In this document: in pieces, positions 4,908-7,206 of the stretch | Layout of the letters: every line of letters begins with the position of its first letter | How positions within the stretch are numbered: position 1 is the stretch's first letter | Assembly: GCA_900556515.1 (NCBI GenBank) | Contig: USPH01000065.1 | Location: forward strand, 1-7,206 | DNA from: an uncultured Collinsella sp. | Lineage (GTDB): Bacteria; Actinomycetota; Coriobacteriia; Coriobacteriales; Coriobacteriaceae | Direction: 5' to 3' | Length of the DNA stretch: 7,206 nucleotides | Program-made: the position numbers and the translations under genes | Notes under the pieces: model-generated | The model's input: only the letters and a program-made list of their open reading frames with translations | Databases searched by the model: none | Told to the model about the DNA's origin: nothing

Positions 4908-6008
4908 ATGGATTTGCTGATTGATATTCTGCTCGACGCCGGCAAGGACACGCTCTCGCTGGCGCCGTTTTTGTTGGTGACGTATCTTGCTCTCGAGACA
5001 CTTGAGCACGTTGCGGGCGACCGCGTCAACGGCGCTATCAAGCGCGCCGGCGCTGCGGGTCCCGTGGCTGGCTCGCTGCTGGGCATTGTGCCGCAGTGCG
5101 GATTTTCGGCCATGGCAGCAACGCTGTACGCCGGCCGTGTCGTGACGCTGGGCACGCTGGTCGCCGTGTTCCTCTCGACCTCCGATGAGATGCTGCCGCT
5201 GTTGCTCGCCGAGCAGGTGCCCGTGCAGACCATGGCGATGCTTTTGGCTTCGAAGGCACTGATCGCGCTGGTCACGGGCTTTATCGTGGACGCGGCTATC
5301 CGCGGCCTTCGTCGTAATTCCCGCGCGCATGCGGCGATTCGCCGTACCGTGCTGGGGACCGCTGCCAATCCGGCTCATGTGAACTGCGCGCACGACGACC
5401 ATACCGGGGGCGACATCATTGATGAAGTGGCCGAGGCGGGCGTGAGCGCCGACCACATCCACGAGTTGTGCGAGCGCGACCATTGCGGTTGCGATGATGA
5501 TGAAGATGAACACGAGCGCGACCACGGACACAGCCATGACCACGGTCACGCAGGCGAGCATGAGCACCACCACGGCCATGGGCACGACCACGGTCACTCC
5601 CACGAAGGTGCGCCCGTCCTGTCGATTATCCGCAGCGCGATCTCGCACACCGTGCAGGTTTCGGTTTTTATTTTCCTGGTGACGCTGATTCTAGTTGCCG
5701 TGCTCGAGACCTTCGGAGAGTCCGCGATCGAGCAGTTCCTGCGTGGCAACGAGACGCTCGCCGTCTTGGGCTCGGCACTCGTCGGCCTGATCCCCAACTG
5801 CTCGGCCAGCGTGGTCATTACGCAGCTGTACCTGGAGGGCGCGCTACAGCTGGCGCCGATGCTCGCCGGCACGCTCATTTCCGCCGGCGTGGGCTATCTT
5901 GTCCTGTTCCGCACCAACCGCAGCGCTCGTGAAAACGCCGTGTTCCTGGTCATGATGTACGTCATCGGCGCCGGCTGGGGCCTTATCCTATCCGCCTTCG
6001 GCCTCTAA
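4908..6008 (+). CDS. ArsP_2-type putative manganese/heavy-metal exporter permease
   Basis: This 366-residue polytopic membrane protein has two hydrophobic halves (about 15-135 and 238-366) joined by a hydrophilic loop. Each half carries a matching motif, GIVPQCG at 59-65 and GLIPNCS at 293-299, which points to an internally duplicated permease of the ArsP_2 (putative 10-TM metal exporter) type. The loop is a striking metal-binding stretch: 15 histidines between residues 202 and 232, in HGH/HDH repeats, preceded by HIHELC and DHCGC (183-195). The likely role is export of a divalent metal, with the loop binding or sensing it. The family has been labelled both manganese and arsenic efflux, and the sequence does not decide between them. 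GAAAGG (4891-4896) is 11 nt before the ATG, slightly far. It stands alone between its own promoter and terminator. Confidence 0.82.
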   Translation: MDLLIDILLDAGKDTLSLAPFLLVTYLALETLEHVAGDRVNGAIKRAGAAGPVAGSLLGIVPQCGFSAMAATLYAGRVVTLGTLVAVFLSTSDEMLPLLLAEQVPVQTMAMLLASKALIALVTGFIVDAAIRGLRRNSRAHAAIRRTVLGTAANPAHVNCAHDDHTGGDIIDEVAEAGVSADHIHELCERDHCGCDDDEDEHERDHGHSHDHGHAGEHEHHHGHGHDHGHSHEGAPVLSIIRSAISHTVQVSVFIFLVTLILVAVLETFGESAIEQFLRGNETLAVLGSALVGLIPNCSASVVITQLYLEGALQLAPMLAGTLISAGVGYLVLFRTNRSARENAVFLVMMYVIGAGWGLILSAFGL

Positions 6009-6016
6009 GTAGGCCT

Positions 6017-6092
6017 AAAAAATGGGCTTCAAATAGCCATGCTCGGCGCCTGCGCAATGCGGCGACGCATGGCATTTTGAAGCCCGTTTTTT
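6017..6092. terminator. Bidirectional rho-independent terminator
   Basis: Arms 6024-6042 and 6067-6085 pair at 17 of 19 positions (10 bp, a 2-nt internal mismatch, then 7 bp) around a 24-nt loop. Six Ts follow (6087-6092) and six As precede (6017-6022), so it can stop transcripts from both strands. It starts 8 nt after the permease stop codon. Confidence 0.9.
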
Positions 6093-6131
6093 GTTGAGCC
6101 ATGGATTCCGAGCGCTCACACCGCGCAAAAC

Positions 6132-6169
6132 AAAAAGGTAGATTTCCGGGCATGTCCCGAAAATCTACC
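6132..6169 (-). terminator. Terminator of the UPF0178 gene
   Basis: Arms 6137-6150 and 6156-6169 pair with one mismatch around a 5-nt loop. Read on the minus strand the stem is followed by five Ts. It begins 4 nt after the stop codon of the UPF0178 gene. Confidence 0.88.
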
Positions 6170-6173
6170 TTGG

Positions 6174-6656
6174 TTAGCGCAGCAGCTCGGTGAGGTTGCG
6201 CTTAAAGCGGGCCCGGTCTTCGCTGGTAAATGCCGCCGGACCGCGAGTGCGACCGCCGGCGCGGCGCACCTTCTTTTCCTCGTGGCGAATAAACAGTTGC
6301 ATGTCGATGGTCGCCTTATCGTAGACGCGCCCGCGCACGCCGATGGCGGCGGCATCGCGCCCGAGCACCATGCTCGCCAAGCCAATGTCCTGCGTCACGA
6401 CTACATCGCCCGCCTGCAGGCGTTCGACAATGGCAAAGTCGGCGCTGTCGGCGCCCACGCTCACATCGAGCGTCGTGACCCAAAATCCGCGTCGCGCATG
6501 CTCGACGTCGCGCGGATCGTCGCGGCGAATGTGGCGTTCCAGGTTCTGTGTGCTGTTGCCGGCGATAACGACGGCGACGCCCGCCCGCCGCGCGCAGTCA
6601 ATCGACTCGCGCGTGACCGGGCAGGCGTCTGCATCAATAAAGAGCGTTCGCGGCAT
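6174..6656 (-). CDS. YaiI/YqxD family protein (UPF0178, DUF188)
   Basis: This 160-residue soluble protein matches the conserved family across its length. It starts with FIDADACPV (6-14), continues with DVSVGADSADFAIV (64-77), GDVVVTQDIGLAS (83-95), VRGRVYDKATIDMQLFIRH (107-125) and RRAGGRTRGPAAFTSEDRARF (131-151), and ends FKRNLTELLR. The aspartates D8, D10, D70, D73 and D90 are the likely functional residues; the family is thought to adopt a PIN-like nuclease fold, but its activity is not established. Length is normal (about 150). Its ATG (6656) directly follows the TAG of the upstream membrane-protein gene (6659-6657) with no gap and only a weak GGTG as ribosome site, so translation is probably coupled to that gene. 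A terminator follows closely. Confidence 0.93.
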   Translation of the reverse strand: MPRTLFIDADACPVTRESIDCARRAGVAVVIAGNSTQNLERHIRRDDPRDVEHARRGFWVTTLDVSVGADSADFAIVERLQAGDVVVTQDIGLASMVLGRDAAAIGVRGRVYDKATIDMQLFIRHEEKKVRRAGGRTRGPAAFTSEDRARFKRNLTELLR

Positions 6657-7157
6657 CTAGTGCACCAGTTTGCCAAATTGAATAGCGCGAACAATCAGCG
6701 TTACGCCAAACACCAGCAGTGCGGCGCCGCTAAAGATGACGAGCATCTTGGCCGACCACAGCGGATAGATAAACACGAACATGCCGGCGATGATGGAGAG
6801 CGCGCCGCTCAGGATGGCGAGGGCACGGTTGGACGAAAGCTCGGACTCCAGAATGGACATGACACCTTCGACGATCCAGCCAAAGCCGGCCACGATAACC
6901 ACCATCGTGGTGAGCGTCGCGGTCGAGAAGGCCTGGTTGCGCAGGATTATGACGCCGCCCAAGATAATGAGTAGGTTGGAGATGATGCTCGTCACGCGCC
7001 AGCCGGTGGGCAGCAGTGGCTCGAAAACAGCGGTAAACAGCCTGATCGCGGCCGTGATCACAAAGTAGAAGCCCAAGACGGTCGTTAGGAAGACGAGGGA
7101 CTTGGCGGGCGCAAACAGCAGTGCGATGCCGGCGACGAGCGCCAAGACGCCCGTGAT
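6657..7157 (-). CDS. DUF308/HdeD-like membrane protein, 5' end missing
   Basis: The 166 genomic codons encode six hydrophobic helices in three pairs, including ITGVLALVAGIALLF at the cut end, LTTVLGFYFVITAAIRLF, a middle pair around IISNLLIILGGVIIL, and AILSGALSIIAGMFVFIYPLW with MLVIFSGAALLVFGVTLIVRAIQ at the C-terminus. Short polar loops and the glycine/alanine-rich helix pairs are typical of DUF308. Family members are about 180-190 residues, so only around 20 N-terminal residues are lost. The frame appears to begin at an ATG at 7193, but the first 12 residues (MSRGLGDVYKRQ) are translated sequencing adapter and do not belong to the protein. HdeD is linked to acid resistance in E. coli; that role is not transferable here. 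It is co-transcribed with the UPF0178 gene. Confidence 0.85.
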   Translation of the reverse strand: MTGVLALVAGIALLFAPAKSLVFLTTVLGFYFVITAAIRLFTAVFEPLLPTGWRVTSIISNLLIILGGVIILRNQAFSTATLTTMVVIVAGFGWIVEGVMSILESELSSNRALAILSGALSIIAGMFVFIYPLWSAKMLVIFSGAALLVFGVTLIVRAIQFGKLVH

Positions 7158-7206
7158 CTGTCTCTTATACACATCTCCGAGCCCACGAGACATGCGCAGA
7201 TCTCGT
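7158..7206 (+). other. Illumina Nextera adapter at contig end (artefact)
   Basis: 7158-7176 is exactly the Tn5 mosaic end in Nextera libraries (CTGTCTCTTATACACATCT). 7177-7191 is the read-2 adapter remainder (CCGAGCCCACGAGAC), 7192-7199 (ATGCGCAG) has the position and length of an i7 index, and 7200-7206 (ATCTCGT) begins the P7 sequence. The order insert, mosaic end, adapter, index, P7 is that of read-through from a short fragment. It is not bacterial DNA and not a transposon. Confidence 0.98.

Noticed and set aside
5500..5610. CRISPR-like or tandem DNA repeat
   Set aside because: The repetition comes from His/Asp/Gly codons in an open frame with irregular unit length and no spacer structure.
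4869..5648. Minus-strand ORF (259 codons) opposite the permease
   Set aside because: It is antisense to the permease, and its composition only mirrors the His-rich and hydrophobic codons of the real gene.
6282..6974. Plus-strand ORF (230 codons) across the UPF0178 and DUF308 genes
   Set aside because: It crosses two well-supported minus-strand genes and has no domain signature.
7158..7176. Tn5 transposon end (mosaic end)
   Set aside because: It is followed by read-2 adapter, an 8-base index and the start of P7, so it is library adapter, not a mobile element.

Overview
The window is high-GC bacterial DNA with compact genes and short intergenic gaps. Protein style and base composition suggest a Coriobacteriia genome, most likely a Collinsella relative. 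That is inference from overall resemblance: no rRNA or other marker gene is present. The window is the right-hand end of an assembled contig. The last genomic base is about 7157, and everything after it is Illumina Nextera adapter.

Layout. (i) 1-1692, minus strand: a metal-efflux operon reading arsR/smtB-type repressor (1618-1253), a 72-aa soluble heavy-metal-binding (HMA) protein (1189-971), then a P1B-type metal ATPase (870 to beyond the left edge). A consensus promoter (TTGACA, 16-bp spacer, TATAAT) lies at 1692-1665 with an ArsR-type operator between its two boxes. A second operator copy lies just before arsR and a third lies between the HMA and ATPase genes. (ii) 1693-3665: a visibly AT-richer accessory island with one nuclease-like gene (PD-(D/E)XK/DUF559-like). 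Four copies of a 28-bp imperfectly palindromic element bracket it in alternating orientation. The copies resemble Xer/dif recombination sites in 11-6-11 layout. (iii) 3666-4735, minus strand: a strong terminator and a DEDDh 3'-5' exonuclease. (iv) 4736-6092, plus strand: a divergently transcribed permease of the ArsP_2/putative manganese-exporter type with a histidine-rich central loop. It is preceded by a promoter overlapping a long palindrome and followed by a bidirectional terminator. (v) 6093-7157, minus strand: a DUF308/HdeD-like membrane protein cut at its 5' end, its stop codon directly abutting the ATG of a YaiI/YqxD (UPF0178) gene, then a terminator.

How the genes work together. Two separate metal-homeostasis loci are present. 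In the first, the repressor keeps a full SmtB-type alpha-5 zinc site, and the HMA protein and ATPase fit Zn/Cd/Pb export, so a zinc- or cadmium-induced efflux operon is the likely reading. The second is the His-rich permease with its own palindromic operator. The island between the first operon and the exonuclease is the least explained part and the best candidate for something undescribed: a small gene module that may move, or have moved, by Xer-type site-specific recombination.
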